Assembly: GCF_020150455.1 (NCBI RefSeq)
Contig: NZ_CP083740.1
Location: forward strand, 496,001-560,000
Length of the DNA stretch: 64,000 nt
Source: Bremerella sp. TYQ1
GTDB taxonomy: Bacteria > Planctomycetota > Planctomycetia > Pirellulales > Pirellulaceae
Direction of reading: 5' to 3'
The notes under the pieces were generated by a model. It was not told where the DNA came from. It searched no databases and saw only the letters and a list, made by a program, of their open reading frames with translations. Positions 45,619 through 55,829 of the stretch are shown piece by piece. The translations under genes and the position numbers were made by a program. The first letter of the stretch is position 1. The number at the start of each line of letters is the position of its first letter.

Positions 45619-47063
45619 TTGAGGATCCCCTGGACTACATTTCCTGCCAGATCAGTCAGCCGAAAGTCACGACCTTGAAAGCGATAGGTCAGATGTTTGT
45701 GATGAATACCAAGCAAGTGAAGCAGGGTGGCATTCAAGTCATGAACCGACACGGGATTCTCGATCGCGTGAAAGCTCCATGGGTCGGTTTGACCGTAGGT
45801 CGTACCTGGCTTAACGCCGGCCCCCGCCATCCACATCGTAAATCCTAGGTGGTGATGCTCACGACCAAAGTTCGACTTTGTCAGCTTTCCCTGACAGAAA
45901 ACAGTTCGACCAAATTCACCTCCCCAAATGACGAGCGTATCATCCAGCATCCCTCGCTGCTTAAGATCACAAATTAACGCAGCGTTGGCTCGGTCGGTGT
46001 ACTTGGCGTACTCTTCAATCTGTTTGGGAAGGTTGGAATGCTGGTCCCACCCTCCCTGAAACACCTGGACAATACGAACATCACGTTCGGCAAGACGTCG
46101 AGCTAGTAATGCATTGTACGCATAGCTCCCAGGCTGCCGAACATCGTCACCATAAAGGTCCAGTACGTGCTGAGGTTCGTCACTGAAATCGGCTAAATCG
46201 GGCACGCTCATCTGCATGCGAGCAGCCATCTCAAACTGAGCGATCCGAGTGCTAATCTCCGGATCACCGACACGCTGTTCATGCTGGAGATTGAAATTCG
46301 CAATATCGGCAATCGTTTGGCTTCGGAGCTCGGAAGTGAAACCCTTGGGATTACTCAGGTATTGAACAGGCTCTTGTCCTGCCCCACCCACGGGAATGCC
46401 CTGATACCGTGAGGGTAGAAAACCGGCACCCCAGTGGCGATCGATTAGGAACGATCCTCCCTTGCTCGTCCGCAAGACGACAAATGCGGGTAGATCGTCG
46501 CACACACTTCCCAGGCCGTAGGCAGCCCAGGCTCCCATGGCAGGACGGCCGGCGATTTGATGTCCTGTCTGCAAGTAGGTGATCGCTCCGTCGTGATCTA
46601 CTTGGGTTGTTGTCATCGATTTGATAAAGCAGACGTCGTCAACCACTTTGGCAAACTCTGGGAATAGCTCGCTTACCCATGCACCTGATTTGCCATGCTG
46701 GCCAAACCGCCAGCGAGGAGCGACCACCGGAAAGTGTGCCTGACCGTTGACCATTCCGGTGAACTTGACGTCTCCCATTACGGACTGAGGTAGATCTTTT
46801 CCGTCCCAGTTCTTGAGCAGGGGTTTGTAATCAAAGAGGTCGATCTGCGATGGGCCTCCGGCCTGAAAAAGATAAATCACGCGTTTCGCTTTGGGAGCGA
46901 AGCTGGGAAAACCGGGCGTCCCAGGAGGGTTTGCGCGACGAGCCTCGGCTTGGACGTTTGATCCAAGCAATTGGTGCAGCGCGCCGGTCGCCAGCATGCC
47001 ACCGATTCCCTTGAACGCCCCGCGACGTGTCAACTGGGGCGGAGTTGGATTGTTCACGTTCAT
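45615..47063 (-). CDS. DUF1501 protein
   Basis: 482 residues with a twin-arginine-like start (LTRRGAFKGIGGMLATGAL). The family pattern is KRVIYLFQAGGPSQIDLFDYKP near residue 60, DHDGAITYLQTGH, RIVQVFQGGWDQHSN and TLVIWGGEFGRT with HHLGFTMWMAGAG. DUF1501 proteins have the alkaline-phosphatase/sulfatase-like fold and always accompany DUF1549/1553 proteins in planctomycetes, as here. The actual reaction is unknown. Only one base separates it from the upstream 1019-residue gene. Confidence 0.92.
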   Translation of the reverse strand: MNVNNPTPPQLTRRGAFKGIGGMLATGALHQLLGSNVQAEARRANPPGTPGFPSFAPKAKRVIYLFQAGGPSQIDLFDYKPLLKNWDGKDLPQSVMGDVKFTGMVNGQAHFPVVAPRWRFGQHGKSGAWVSELFPEFAKVVDDVCFIKSMTTTQVDHDGAITYLQTGHQIAGRPAMGAWAAYGLGSVCDDLPAFVVLRTSKGGSFLIDRHWGAGFLPSRYQGIPVGGAGQEPVQYLSNPKGFTSELRSQTIADIANFNLQHEQRVGDPEISTRIAQFEMAARMQMSVPDLADFSDEPQHVLDLYGDDVRQPGSYAYNALLARRLAERDVRIVQVFQGGWDQHSNLPKQIEEYAKYTDRANAALICDLKQRGMLDDTLVIWGGEFGRTVFCQGKLTKSNFGREHHHLGFTMWMAGAGVKPGTTYGQTDPWSFHAIENPVSVHDLNATLLHLLGIHHKHLTYRFQGRDFRLTDLAGNVVQGILK

Positions 47064-47064
47064 T

Positions 47065-50000
47065 TCACTCCAGGTTCAGTGTCGCGTCGAGGTTAAGCAG
47101 AACATTGGATAGTGCCGTCCAGGCAAGGTCTTCATCACCTGAAGTCAGTTTCAAGTAGTTGCTAAAGGATGCCTGAAGTGACGCAATTTCCTTGACGGTC
47201 GCCTTCCGACCGGTGCAGGCCTGCCAAGCCCATGCAAGCTGCTGGGCGTTGGTGTCGCCAGATTCACGAACTCGCTTGCCGAATGCTTCGGCAGAGGCCA
47301 CGAATCCCTGCTCATTCAAAGTTACTAATGCCTGAAGTGGTGTGTTCGTTCGCAAAGTGCGGACCTCGCATTGATTACGATCAGCCACATCAAACACCGC
47401 CAGCAGAGGATGAGGCGAATTTCGTTTCCAGAAGGAGTAAATCGTTTTCCGACAATTCGACTGTTCGAAGGGAACCTTCATCGGTTTACCATCTTTTCCG
47501 CGAACCTCATCCAGAATCACTGGCGGACCTCCTACTGTCGAATTGAGTCGCCCACTGAGCATGAGTGCCTGGTCGCGAACGATGTTCACGGGAAGCCGAT
47601 ATCTAGGGCCACGCGCAAGATGGCGATTCTCAGGATCGGCCACCCAAAGCTGATCGCTCGCGTACGAACTTTGCCGGAATGTACGACTCGTGACGATGAG
47701 CTTGATGAGGGCCTTGGTATCCCAGCCAGAACGAATGTATTCCGTTGCCAGCCAGTCGAGGAGGTCTGCGTGGATGGGCTTGGGGCATTGTGTGCCGAAG
47801 TTTTCGGGAGAATCCACCAGTCCCGCTCCCCACAGATGCTGCCAAATTCGATTAACGGCAACCCGAGCCGTCAAGGGATGTTCAGGGCTGGTTAGCCACC
47901 GGGCGAGCGTCAAACGGTCTTTCGTACCCTCGGGCATCGGGGGCAGGAAGGCGGGAGTCCCCGAATGGACCGCATCGCCGAGCGAATCGTAGACGCCAGC
48001 CAATCGTATTCTGGTGTCTTCGGTACGAGATTCCTTCATGACCATGACAGTAGGAGTTGACCGAATAGCTTCTAACAGCTTTGCCTGGCTTGCAAATGTG
48101 TTGTCTCGTAACCGCTGGACTTCCTTGGGCAATGCAACGCTTTCGAGAAATGCTAATTGCATCGTGGCCGATTCTGCTGCCGTTCTCGAAGCGGCGGGAA
48201 CCTGAGCGATCTCTGACGTCGATCTGCGATCGGCAAGTGAGCGAATCTCGTCTTTACTGAGCAGTCGATCGTAAAATCGAAGGTCGTGAAGCTTTCCCTG
48301 AAAGCCATCCATCAATGGGCTGCCGCCCAGAACAAGGGGCGCTTTACCGCTCTTTTCCGCACTATCATTGGTGACCGAATGAGTACAGATCATCGACTCA
48401 CGCGATCCATTGAGCGCCGCCTGGTACGCGAGCCCCTGCATGCGTCCGTCACAGCTGAACGTCACGTGGTACCACTGGCCGACATTCAGTTTCTCGGTCG
48501 ATCTGAATTCGATGTAGCTATTCAGCCAGCGACAGACGTGCCGAACTCGAATGCTTCCTTCAACGTAGTCGGCCTGAATGCCAGGGCGGTAGCGTTCGGG
48601 TTCCTCCACACTCGAGAAGATTGCCCCGTCGACATCGGCTTCCGGTTGGAACCAAAACGAGATCGTCCAGTGTTTGTCACCCGCGCAGAGGGAGATTGGA
48701 TCGTTCGACTTCTCAATGGAACGACTGCCATCGAATTGAATGGGGCTCTCCGCAAAGCGATGCCGCAGCCCACGCTTTACTCGTACGAATGGGGTATCCT
48801 GCCTGAAGAGCGTCGCTTCCCATGAAGCCTGGCTGGCACCCAGGTCCTGACAGGCAAGAGAAAACAGCCTTTCCGACTTGGCAGCTGCGGCTTGAAGCTT
48901 AGCTAGCTCCTCACGGTGTTCGTCACCGGGCGCATGAATGTAAGGATGCGACGCCTCTTTCAATGCCGAACCTACTTCCGGAACTTTATCGAAGAACGAC
49001 AGCAATTGGTAGTATTCGCGATTCTGGATCGGGTCAAACTTATGCGTATGACAGCGGGCACACTGAAGCGTCAAACCCATCCATACCGTTCCTACCGTTT
49101 CCAAGCGATCTGTTGCATTCTCAAACTTTGATTCTTCCGGGATCGTGGCACTGCCAGTGTCGTATCGGTGATTCCGCAGAAAGCCAGTCGCGACAAGTGA
49201 TTCATTGGCGTGACGGTCTTCTATCCAATCGGCAGAATCCCACGCCTGGGTTTGCGGCGGCATCAGGAGATCACCCGCAAGCATCTGCTTGGTCATTTGG
49301 TCAAAGGGGAGATTCTGATTCAGATTGCGAACCAGCCAGTCTCGCCATGGCCACATGATGCGATACCCATCGCCTTGGTAACCGTTGGTATCCGCGTAGC
49401 GGGCCGCGTCGAGCCATCGCCAAGCTAAGTGTTCACCATAAGCGGATGAAGCCAACTTTCCGTCGACAAATCTCGATATCGCCAGATCTGGATCTCTCGC
49501 ATATTCAACCGCGAACTGATTGCCTTCACTTGGAAGGACAGGAAGCCCGGTAAGAGTCAAACTCAGCCTGCGAGCAAGTACGTGGGGATCTGCATCGGCA
49601 CTCGGAGTTAGTTCTTCAGCAGCCAGATGTCGATGGACAAAGTGATCGACTTCGTTTCGCGGCCAACTTGGATCGGAAACGGCGGGCACTTCCGGGCGTT
49701 TGGGTGGAACGAAACTCCAATGCGTCTCAAACTTGGCCCCCTCATGAGTCCACCGCCGCAAGATTTCTATCTGGTCGGCGGTTGGCCTCCGCTTCGAGTC
49801 AGGAGGTGGCATTACCTCAAACTCGTCTGTGGAAATGAGCCTTTTAAGTAACAGGCTCTCCTCAGGGCTGCCAACTGAGATCGTGGATTGCAGTACATCG
49901 TTTGGCAGATCGAAACGCAGGTCTGCTTCGCGGCTCGATTCGTCCGGTCCGTGGCACTCAAAGCAATTGTCAGCCAGGATCGGCCGCACATCACGATTGA

Positions 50001-50124
50001 AATCGATCTCGTCTGACAAACACTGAACTGCCACTGCGATCACGATTCCTAGCGTAGCGACAGAAATCGTCAAGGCATGTTGGAGTCGACCTGCTCTTCC
50101 CTTTGCGTTGCCAAGGGGGCTCAT
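47065..50124 (-). CDS. Planctomycete cytochrome C + DUF1549 + LamG + DUF1553 protein
   Basis: 1019 residues, one N-terminal membrane or signal segment (ISVATLGIVIAVAVQCL). The order is: PSCyt1 heme domain with CFECH near residue 54 and MPP; DUF1549 (VDHFVHRHLAAEELTPS ... RWLDAARYADTNGYQGDG); CARCH, a second heme site near residue 360; an inserted LamG/concanavalin-like domain (about 470-640, WTISFWFQPEADVDGAI, KLHDLRFYDRLLSKDE); then DUF1553 (DRLTLARWLTSPEHPLTARVAVNRIW). Two heme sites suggest electron transfer, though heme binding in this family is by sequence only. It is coupled by ATGA overlap to the DUF1552 gene and by one base to DUF1501. Confidence 0.92.
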   Translation of the reverse strand: MSPLGNAKGRAGRLQHALTISVATLGIVIAVAVQCLSDEIDFNRDVRPILADNCFECHGPDESSREADLRFDLPNDVLQSTISVGSPEESLLLKRLISTDEFEVMPPPDSKRRPTADQIEILRRWTHEGAKFETHWSFVPPKRPEVPAVSDPSWPRNEVDHFVHRHLAAEELTPSADADPHVLARRLSLTLTGLPVLPSEGNQFAVEYARDPDLAISRFVDGKLASSAYGEHLAWRWLDAARYADTNGYQGDGYRIMWPWRDWLVRNLNQNLPFDQMTKQMLAGDLLMPPQTQAWDSADWIEDRHANESLVATGFLRNHRYDTGSATIPEESKFENATDRLETVGTVWMGLTLQCARCHTHKFDPIQNREYYQLLSFFDKVPEVGSALKEASHPYIHAPGDEHREELAKLQAAAAKSERLFSLACQDLGASQASWEATLFRQDTPFVRVKRGLRHRFAESPIQFDGSRSIEKSNDPISLCAGDKHWTISFWFQPEADVDGAIFSSVEEPERYRPGIQADYVEGSIRVRHVCRWLNSYIEFRSTEKLNVGQWYHVTFSCDGRMQGLAYQAALNGSRESMICTHSVTNDSAEKSGKAPLVLGGSPLMDGFQGKLHDLRFYDRLLSKDEIRSLADRRSTSEIAQVPAASRTAAESATMQLAFLESVALPKEVQRLRDNTFASQAKLLEAIRSTPTVMVMKESRTEDTRIRLAGVYDSLGDAVHSGTPAFLPPMPEGTKDRLTLARWLTSPEHPLTARVAVNRIWQHLWGAGLVDSPENFGTQCPKPIHADLLDWLATEYIRSGWDTKALIKLIVTSRTFRQSSYASDQLWVADPENRHLARGPRYRLPVNIVRDQALMLSGRLNSTVGGPPVILDEVRGKDGKPMKVPFEQSNCRKTIYSFWKRNSPHPLLAVFDVADRNQCEVRTLRTNTPLQALVTLNEQGFVASAEAFGKRVRESGDTNAQQLAWAWQACTGRKATVKEIASLQASFSNYLKLTSGDEDLAWTALSNVLLNLDATLNLE

Positions 50125-51407
50125 GCAAACTCCAATCCACGCATGGTGCCTGTGCTGCTGGCGAAGGTGTCGGTTTCGATACCGAGTCGTTGAAGCATGC
50201 TGACAAACAAGTTCGGCAGTGGATAGTTATTGGACTGATCGAATGCCAGGTGTTGGCCATGTTTGAACCCACCACCTGCGAGGATGACCGGCAGGTTGCG
50301 ATTGTCGTGACTGCTCGCGTTGCCCATGTTGCTGCCGTACAACACCATAGTGCGGTCAAGTAGCGTATCACCTTGTTCGCTGGTTTGATCGAGTTTGCCG
50401 AGCAGCCTTCTCAGGGCCTTCATGTGCTCGGTCTCGATAATTGCCAGTTGTTTGAGCTTTCTCGCGTTTTGCCCATGGTGCGATACGGTGTGATAACCTT
50501 CTTCGACGCCTTCGATGGGTGGAACAATGAAGAAGCCCTCCATCATGATCGTCACCAATCGGGTCGAATCAGTTTGCAGCGCAAGACTTGTCAGATCAAA
50601 CATCAGATCCGCCCGTCCGATGACATCGGCCTGCCCGGCAATATCCTTGGGTGGCTTCGCATCGACGTTAGGCTTAGGCTTCTTTTCCCATTCCTGCTGT
50701 CGAACAAGTTGTTGCTCGACCTCGCGGACCGACGTGACGTACTCGTCGAATTTCACACGATCCTCGCCATTAAGTCGCTTTTCAAGGCTCCGGGCTTGTT
50801 GCAGCACAGTGTCCATGATGCTTTCGCCATGCCGGAGTTTTCGGACCTGGGCGGCAATCGTGGACGAACTACCGGTTAAGAAGAGCTTCGAGAACACTTG
50901 CGACGGACGCGTAGCACCTGGAATTGGCACCCCAGCCCGCGTCCACGAAAGCGTGTCGTTCCCATTGGCACAAAGGGCAAGAAACGGATAGCGAGTCTGA
51001 CGACCGATGAAGTCAGCCGCATACTGATCGAGCGAAATTGTGTTTTGAAAACTGTTCCCTCCAGGATGCGGAGCGCAAGTGAGAAAGCTTTTCTGGGCAG
51101 GGTGTCCCCCATCGACTTCCGGGTGCGATACGCCGCTGAACACGGTCATCTGATCTCGAAATGCGTTCAATTCCTTTAGGTAAGGCGACGGCTTCCAGCC
51201 GCGACCGGTCCCCTCGGGGATGAAGTACGGAAGATGTAACCCCAGGTTGTTACAAATGCACACCATTCGACGTGGAACACCGTCGGAATTCCATTTTGGC
51301 TGAGCGGCGGAAGCGACAGACGTGGACAACGAGTCGAGAATGGGGAGGGCGAGCGTCACACCAGCAGATCGAAGGAAGGTGCGACGTGATGGGATGGATA
51401 AATTCAT
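50121..51407 (-). CDS. DUF1552 (HXXSHH) protein
   Basis: 428 residues from ATG 51407, which directly precedes a twin-arginine signal (PSRRTFLRSAGVTLALPIL). Open frame extends 19 codons upstream without support. The family block MTVFSGVSHPEVDGGH appears near residue 90. The naming motif HXXSHH is intact (HTVSHH), followed by MVLYGSNMGNASSHDNRNLPVILAGGG. These proteins resemble DUF1501 in fold and always follow DUF1592-type genes in planctomycetes. Reaction unknown. The twin at 61559 has a changed motif. Confidence 0.9.
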   Translation of the reverse strand: MNLSIPSRRTFLRSAGVTLALPILDSLSTSVASAAQPKWNSDGVPRRMVCICNNLGLHLPYFIPEGTGRGWKPSPYLKELNAFRDQMTVFSGVSHPEVDGGHPAQKSFLTCAPHPGGNSFQNTISLDQYAADFIGRQTRYPFLALCANGNDTLSWTRAGVPIPGATRPSQVFSKLFLTGSSSTIAAQVRKLRHGESIMDTVLQQARSLEKRLNGEDRVKFDEYVTSVREVEQQLVRQQEWEKKPKPNVDAKPPKDIAGQADVIGRADLMFDLTSLALQTDSTRLVTIMMEGFFIVPPIEGVEEGYHTVSHHGQNARKLKQLAIIETEHMKALRRLLGKLDQTSEQGDTLLDRTMVLYGSNMGNASSHDNRNLPVILAGGGFKHGQHLAFDQSNNYPLPNLFVSMLQRLGIETDTFASSTGTMRGLEFA

Positions 51408-51426
51408 TGGGGATCGTCTCATTAGG

Positions 51427-54108
51427 TTATTTGGTGCGGAACATCTCGCTTTGAACGATTGCATGAACCACGGATCGAAGCCCGTGGTCAGTCGGACGGG
51501 TGCTCTCGATAATCTGTTCGACTTCGACGCGATCAGCGAACGAAATCGGAGCTCCTGTGGCGTAGGTGACTAGTTTCTCAATCAGGTTTCGCGTCACTTG
51601 ATCAGGATTCGTAAGCAGGATCTGCTTGAACTCACGCACATCTTCAAAGCGACGTCCGTCTGGCAGTGTATCGGACGAATCGACGGGCAATCCCGTCTTG
51701 TACTTGATGGGCACACTCTTGTTGGGCAGGTAGGCGACCTTGATATCAGCCTTCTCAGGATCGATGGCACGATAGCGATCACGCCATCCTCCAATGACAT
51801 CGAAGTTCTCCAAAGCGACACCGGGCGGGTCAATCTTCTTATGGCAGGTAGCACAGCTGGCACTGCTTCGGTGTTGTTCCAGTTGTTGACGGACGGTCGT
51901 TGCTCCTCGAATGTCCGGTTCGATAGCCGGGATGCCCGGTGGAGGTGGATTCGCAGGCGTGCCGACAATCCGCTCCAGGACCCATACGCCCCGAACGACC
52001 GGCGAAGTGGTCGTTCCGTTAGCGGTTACCTTCAAGATACTGGCCTGAGTCAAAACTCCACCACGAACTGAATCTTCCGAAAGATCTACCTTGCGAAATT
52101 CCATGTCATCGACACCGTCAATCGCGTAATGTTCTGCCAAGCGGCTGTTGAGGATGGCAAAATCGGAGTCGATAACATTCAGAACACTCAGGTCACTGGA
52201 AAGCAGTTCCGAGAAGAACCTCCTTGTTTCCTCGCCGAGCGACCACTGCAGAACAGGATTGTGTTCGGGATACAAATCGGAATCTGGTGAGGTGAAATCG
52301 AGCTGACGAAGGTCAAGCCACTGATCGAGAAAGTCATTCACAAACCGATTCGACTTCGGATCATCTAGCATCCGTTCGACTTCGCTTCGCAAAACCTTTG
52401 GATCGGATAGCTTTCCGTCGTCGGCCAGTTCGCGTAGTTGTCGATCGGGCATGCTGCTCCAGAGAAAGAAGGAGAGCCGTTCGGCCAACGCGTGTTCGTT
52501 TAATTCATTAGACTCTTGGCTGGCGGTGGGAAGACTCCCCTGGTGATAAAGAAAGCCTGGCGAGGACAAGATAGCCTTGTAACCGGCTCGCATCGCCGTT
52601 TCAAAGTCGTCTCCCTCGTCCAGCCAACGATGGACGAGGTTTTCGAAGAGCTGAACCTCAGTATCCGAAACGGGCCGGCGGTAGGCGATCGGAAGAAAAC
52701 GCGTAATGAGTCGGGTCGCTTCTGATTTTGGGTGTTTAGGAGCAAACCGCATGGTCGGGTGAAGCGGATCAGGAATGCGATTCCGACGGTAAATTCGTTC
52801 TCCCCCGACGCCTTGCTTGGGATCGTACACCCACTGATTACCGGACTCCTTGTTTCGCTTGTCCTTGGGCAATAGCGTCAACCGCGGCTTTGCGATGTCC
52901 GACGGCGGCTTCAATAGATGCTCGTTGGGATCTTTGTTGAGCTCAACATCGGGTAGCGGTTCTGTCGGTACGCCTTCCCAGAGTTGCTGGTGCGACTTCG
53001 GCGGCCATTGATCAATGATGGGGCCGTCGACTTCCACTGACTGCACGACAACACCGGGCCCCTGGTAGTCCTTTTGTCGAACCTTCAAGTTGGGAACGAA
53101 TCGCATGTAGGGCAGCGACGACGGATAGATGCGAAAAAATTGTCCTCTCTCGAGACGCTGTTCAAACTCGAATACCTGAGGATCGCCGGTATGTACGGTC
53201 TTGTGGCCGAGTAGTGTTTTGGGGACTTCATCGCTCTCGCTGTGTCCCGGTCCGCCGGTGCGAATCGTCAAAGTAATGGGCTCATCACTTCGAATAGCAT
53301 AGGCCGTTACTTTGACCCGGTACTTTGCGGAATAGGGAATCGTAAAGTGATCCAACACAGCGTTGAGATGTGCGTGCTTTTCGGGAGCGAAGAAAGCGAC
53401 ACCGTCTGGCAAAATGTGAAAGGGCCCTGTTCGGCGATACTCCTCTGTGATTCCATGGGTATCCCTGTAATCCAGCTTCCATTGCTGTTGCTTCGGTTGG
53501 GGATACAAAGTGGTTGCTTCGTCGAGTACATCGTCGAGTACTTCCAGATAGGCTTCCATCTGCACCGACGATACATTGAGTGCTGCGCCCACGGTATCGA
53601 ATCCATCTTGCCTGGCGTCCTTGGGCAGCCGCTCCTGAATGCGAAACGGCTGACCGAGTAGATCGCTGAGAGCTGTTTCGTACTCAACGCGGTTCAATCT
53701 GCGGACGACACTACGACCGTCCGTTTGATTTTCCATGCGTACTGCTTTGACCAACGGTAGCTTGAGATGTGCAAGGAACTTCGATTTTTCATCACGTTCC
53801 ACCTCACCATATTCCGCCGGCGGCATCTCGCCGGCCTCAACGCGGTCGAATACTTTGATCCATTGGCGACGTACCACGGGGTCATTGAGTTCGAACTTCA
53901 ATGATGACAGATCGAAACTTGCTTCCGCGTCTGATCCCTGATGACAGTCGAGGCAATTAGATTCAACGAAACTACGAATTGAATCCGCTGCATTCGTTGA
54001 ATGGGCGACGCCCGCTAACAAACTGAAGCAAACAACAATGACTTGACAGAATTGTCGACCGAGAGTCCTCGACATGCGTGCCTCGATTGATGCAGGTAAA
54101 CGTTTCAT
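51427..54108 (-). CDS. DUF1587/DUF1592/DUF1588/DUF1585 cytochrome-like protein
   Basis: 893 residues with a signal peptide (VIVVCFSLLAGVAHSTNA). Heme sites are CLDCH near residue 53 in the first domain and CATCH near residue 766 in DUF1588. Domain order: PSCyt1, DUF1587 (RRLNRVEYETALSDLLG), a beta-rich insert, DUF1595 (RFLPIAYRRPVSDTEV), DUF1592 (LAERLSFFLWSSMPDRQL, RFVNDFLDQWLDLRQLD), DUF1588 (SVRGGVLTQASILKVTANGT, CHKKIDPPGVALENFD), DUF1585 (GLRSVVHAIVQSEMFRTK). This is the full family set. It lies 17 bases after the FecR gene and 19 bases before the DUF1552 gene. The partner at 58911-61544 is its paralog. Confidence 0.92.
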   Translation of the reverse strand: MKRLPASIEARMSRTLGRQFCQVIVVCFSLLAGVAHSTNAADSIRSFVESNCLDCHQGSDAEASFDLSSLKFELNDPVVRRQWIKVFDRVEAGEMPPAEYGEVERDEKSKFLAHLKLPLVKAVRMENQTDGRSVVRRLNRVEYETALSDLLGQPFRIQERLPKDARQDGFDTVGAALNVSSVQMEAYLEVLDDVLDEATTLYPQPKQQQWKLDYRDTHGITEEYRRTGPFHILPDGVAFFAPEKHAHLNAVLDHFTIPYSAKYRVKVTAYAIRSDEPITLTIRTGGPGHSESDEVPKTLLGHKTVHTGDPQVFEFEQRLERGQFFRIYPSSLPYMRFVPNLKVRQKDYQGPGVVVQSVEVDGPIIDQWPPKSHQQLWEGVPTEPLPDVELNKDPNEHLLKPPSDIAKPRLTLLPKDKRNKESGNQWVYDPKQGVGGERIYRRNRIPDPLHPTMRFAPKHPKSEATRLITRFLPIAYRRPVSDTEVQLFENLVHRWLDEGDDFETAMRAGYKAILSSPGFLYHQGSLPTASQESNELNEHALAERLSFFLWSSMPDRQLRELADDGKLSDPKVLRSEVERMLDDPKSNRFVNDFLDQWLDLRQLDFTSPDSDLYPEHNPVLQWSLGEETRRFFSELLSSDLSVLNVIDSDFAILNSRLAEHYAIDGVDDMEFRKVDLSEDSVRGGVLTQASILKVTANGTTTSPVVRGVWVLERIVGTPANPPPPGIPAIEPDIRGATTVRQQLEQHRSSASCATCHKKIDPPGVALENFDVIGGWRDRYRAIDPEKADIKVAYLPNKSVPIKYKTGLPVDSSDTLPDGRRFEDVREFKQILLTNPDQVTRNLIEKLVTYATGAPISFADRVEVEQIIESTRPTDHGLRSVVHAIVQSEMFRTK

Positions 54109-54125
54109 TTTAGGGGCTTCTTAGG

Positions 54126-55829
54126 TTACTTCTCTAACATCGGAGCGACGCTCCGCCACGTCGGACCAATTCGCAATTCGTCAACAATGCATGGGGTACT
54201 ACTGTTGGAGCTAAGTAAAACACGATCGAGATGGCCATTGAGAGTGACACCTCGCGACACCACGTGCCAAGTTGCAGGCTCCGCGAATCCAAGGACGTCG
54301 TCTTCCCCATAAACACGGAAATAAATCTCGTCTTCACCGTTCTTCGTCGAGATGATCTTTCCGATCCACAGCGTGGTCTGTTCCGCGGGAAGTTCGATCG
54401 GACTGACGTGGGCGATGCCGCCCCCGGTATGAATATGTGGCTGGAATCCCGGCCCTTGCCCGAAGCTGATGAATTCGTTGTAGTATTTGGTTGAGTCCCG
54501 AAAGGTCAGTCTAAGGCGTTCACGAACGCGTGCTTTCTTCGTAGTTGGTCGTTCGGTTTCCCTTACCATGAAGCTGAAATACGTTACTTGATCCTGATCG
54601 AGATCAATCGAATCCTCGAGTGGACGTACGTAATACGCTCCACCTGAGGGAAGCTGAAGCATACCTTGACGGCCACCTGGAACCGGCCAAGTTACATTCA
54701 TCTGGCCGTGAACAATATTAAAATGATCGGGCGAACTGTCAGATGCCGGGAATGTTAGCTCCTCGCCTTGACGTAGTCGCCAGGGCCCCGCCCACCCTTT
54801 ACCCTTGGTGGTCTCGTCAAGGGACAGAACACCCGGTTCATAAAAGAAGCCCTCGTAGGCGAACATCCGTTGCGGTTGGGGCTTAGGATTAACTCTCTTG
54901 ACTACCTCTTCGAATCGGGGCGCGTTCATCGCTACATCTTGAATCGTTCGATCCGACCCTTGAAAACGAATCGCTTTTCCTTCGAGAAGGACATCGGGGG
55001 AGTCTCCGCGAACGTACTCGACTTCGCCCTCGAGAACGTGGACTTCGGTATTTCCAGCTTGATCTACGTGAACGGCGAACTCGGTACCGAGGTCTACGAG
55101 GGGACTAGCCGGTGTCGTGAGCTCGAATCCGTCAGCGCCGTATTCAGCACGAATGACGACATCACCGTAGCGGAGTTGAGCATGTCCGGCAGAGACAAGA
55201 GAAAGCGACGTCTCGCCGGTCATGATGACTTTCGCACCACCATCCAATCGGACAATGGCGGTTCCAGAAACCAAGTTGAGTGTCTGAGGCGTAAGCCGTT
55301 TCCCTTCCCCTAAACCCGTTTGAGCCTCCCAGACACAGTCCGACTCGAGAAGCAAAGTGGCAAGAGGAACGCCTGTTTCGTTTTCAGGGAAATTGCCAGA
55401 ATTCGAGGGGTTCGTCAGATTGCCATTTTGCGTTGTAGCTGTGTACCAGATGGCTACAAACACCACCAACGAAGCTGCGATACTGAGGGACAACCCCAGT
55501 AGCCACTGCCGGCCTTGGGCGAATGAATCTCGTTCGGCTGGTGCTTTCGCAGGTCCGCATGCATCTAGCCTTTCGATGTTCCCGACAATTCTGTCCGCGG
55601 TGGATCTCTCCTCGTTTGAGATTTCACGCATGATCGAATCGACGCATAATTTTTCATCAAAGGGTTGGAAGATAAGACCCAGCAGTCGGTGTTCCGAAAT
55701 ACGGTCAGCAAGTTCTTCAGCAAACCCAGGTCGGTCGACGATCAGAGACTGCAACTCTGCTACGTCCTGTTCGGATACCTCGCCATCGAGGATCGCGTTG
55801 ATCAACTCTTCCATTCGCGGCGTCAGCAT
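54126..55829 (-). CDS. FecR-domain protein with LamG-like C-terminus (sigma regulator candidate)
   Basis: 567 residues. The N-terminal 90 residues are cytoplasmic (MLTPRMEELINAILDGEVSEQDV), like the planctomycete anti-sigma-type segment, and one membrane helix follows near residues 108-130 (LLGLSLSIAASLVVFVAIWY). Residues about 165-320 are a FecR domain (SLVSAGHAQLRYGDVVIRAEYGADGFELTTPASPLVDLGTEFAVHV is the core, given here in parts: LVDLGTEFAV, EVHVLEGEVEYV). The C-terminal 230 residues form a concanavalin/LamG-like beta-sandwich. FecR proteins signal from outside to a sigma factor; it begins immediately after the sigma stop codon, so the pair is coupled. LamG-like and CBM genes nearby suggest glycan sensing. 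Confidence 0.85.
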   Translation of the reverse strand: MLTPRMEELINAILDGEVSEQDVAELQSLIVDRPGFAEELADRISEHRLLGLIFQPFDEKLCVDSIMREISNEERSTADRIVGNIERLDACGPAKAPAERDSFAQGRQWLLGLSLSIAASLVVFVAIWYTATTQNGNLTNPSNSGNFPENETGVPLATLLLESDCVWEAQTGLGEGKRLTPQTLNLVSGTAIVRLDGGAKVIMTGETSLSLVSAGHAQLRYGDVVIRAEYGADGFELTTPASPLVDLGTEFAVHVDQAGNTEVHVLEGEVEYVRGDSPDVLLEGKAIRFQGSDRTIQDVAMNAPRFEEVVKRVNPKPQPQRMFAYEGFFYEPGVLSLDETTKGKGWAGPWRLRQGEELTFPASDSSPDHFNIVHGQMNVTWPVPGGRQGMLQLPSGGAYYVRPLEDSIDLDQDQVTYFSFMVRETERPTTKKARVRERLRLTFRDSTKYYNEFISFGQGPGFQPHIHTGGGIAHVSPIELPAEQTTLWIGKIISTKNGEDEIYFRVYGEDDVLGFAEPATWHVVSRGVTLNGHLDRVLLSSNSSTPCIVDELRIGPTWRSVAPMLEK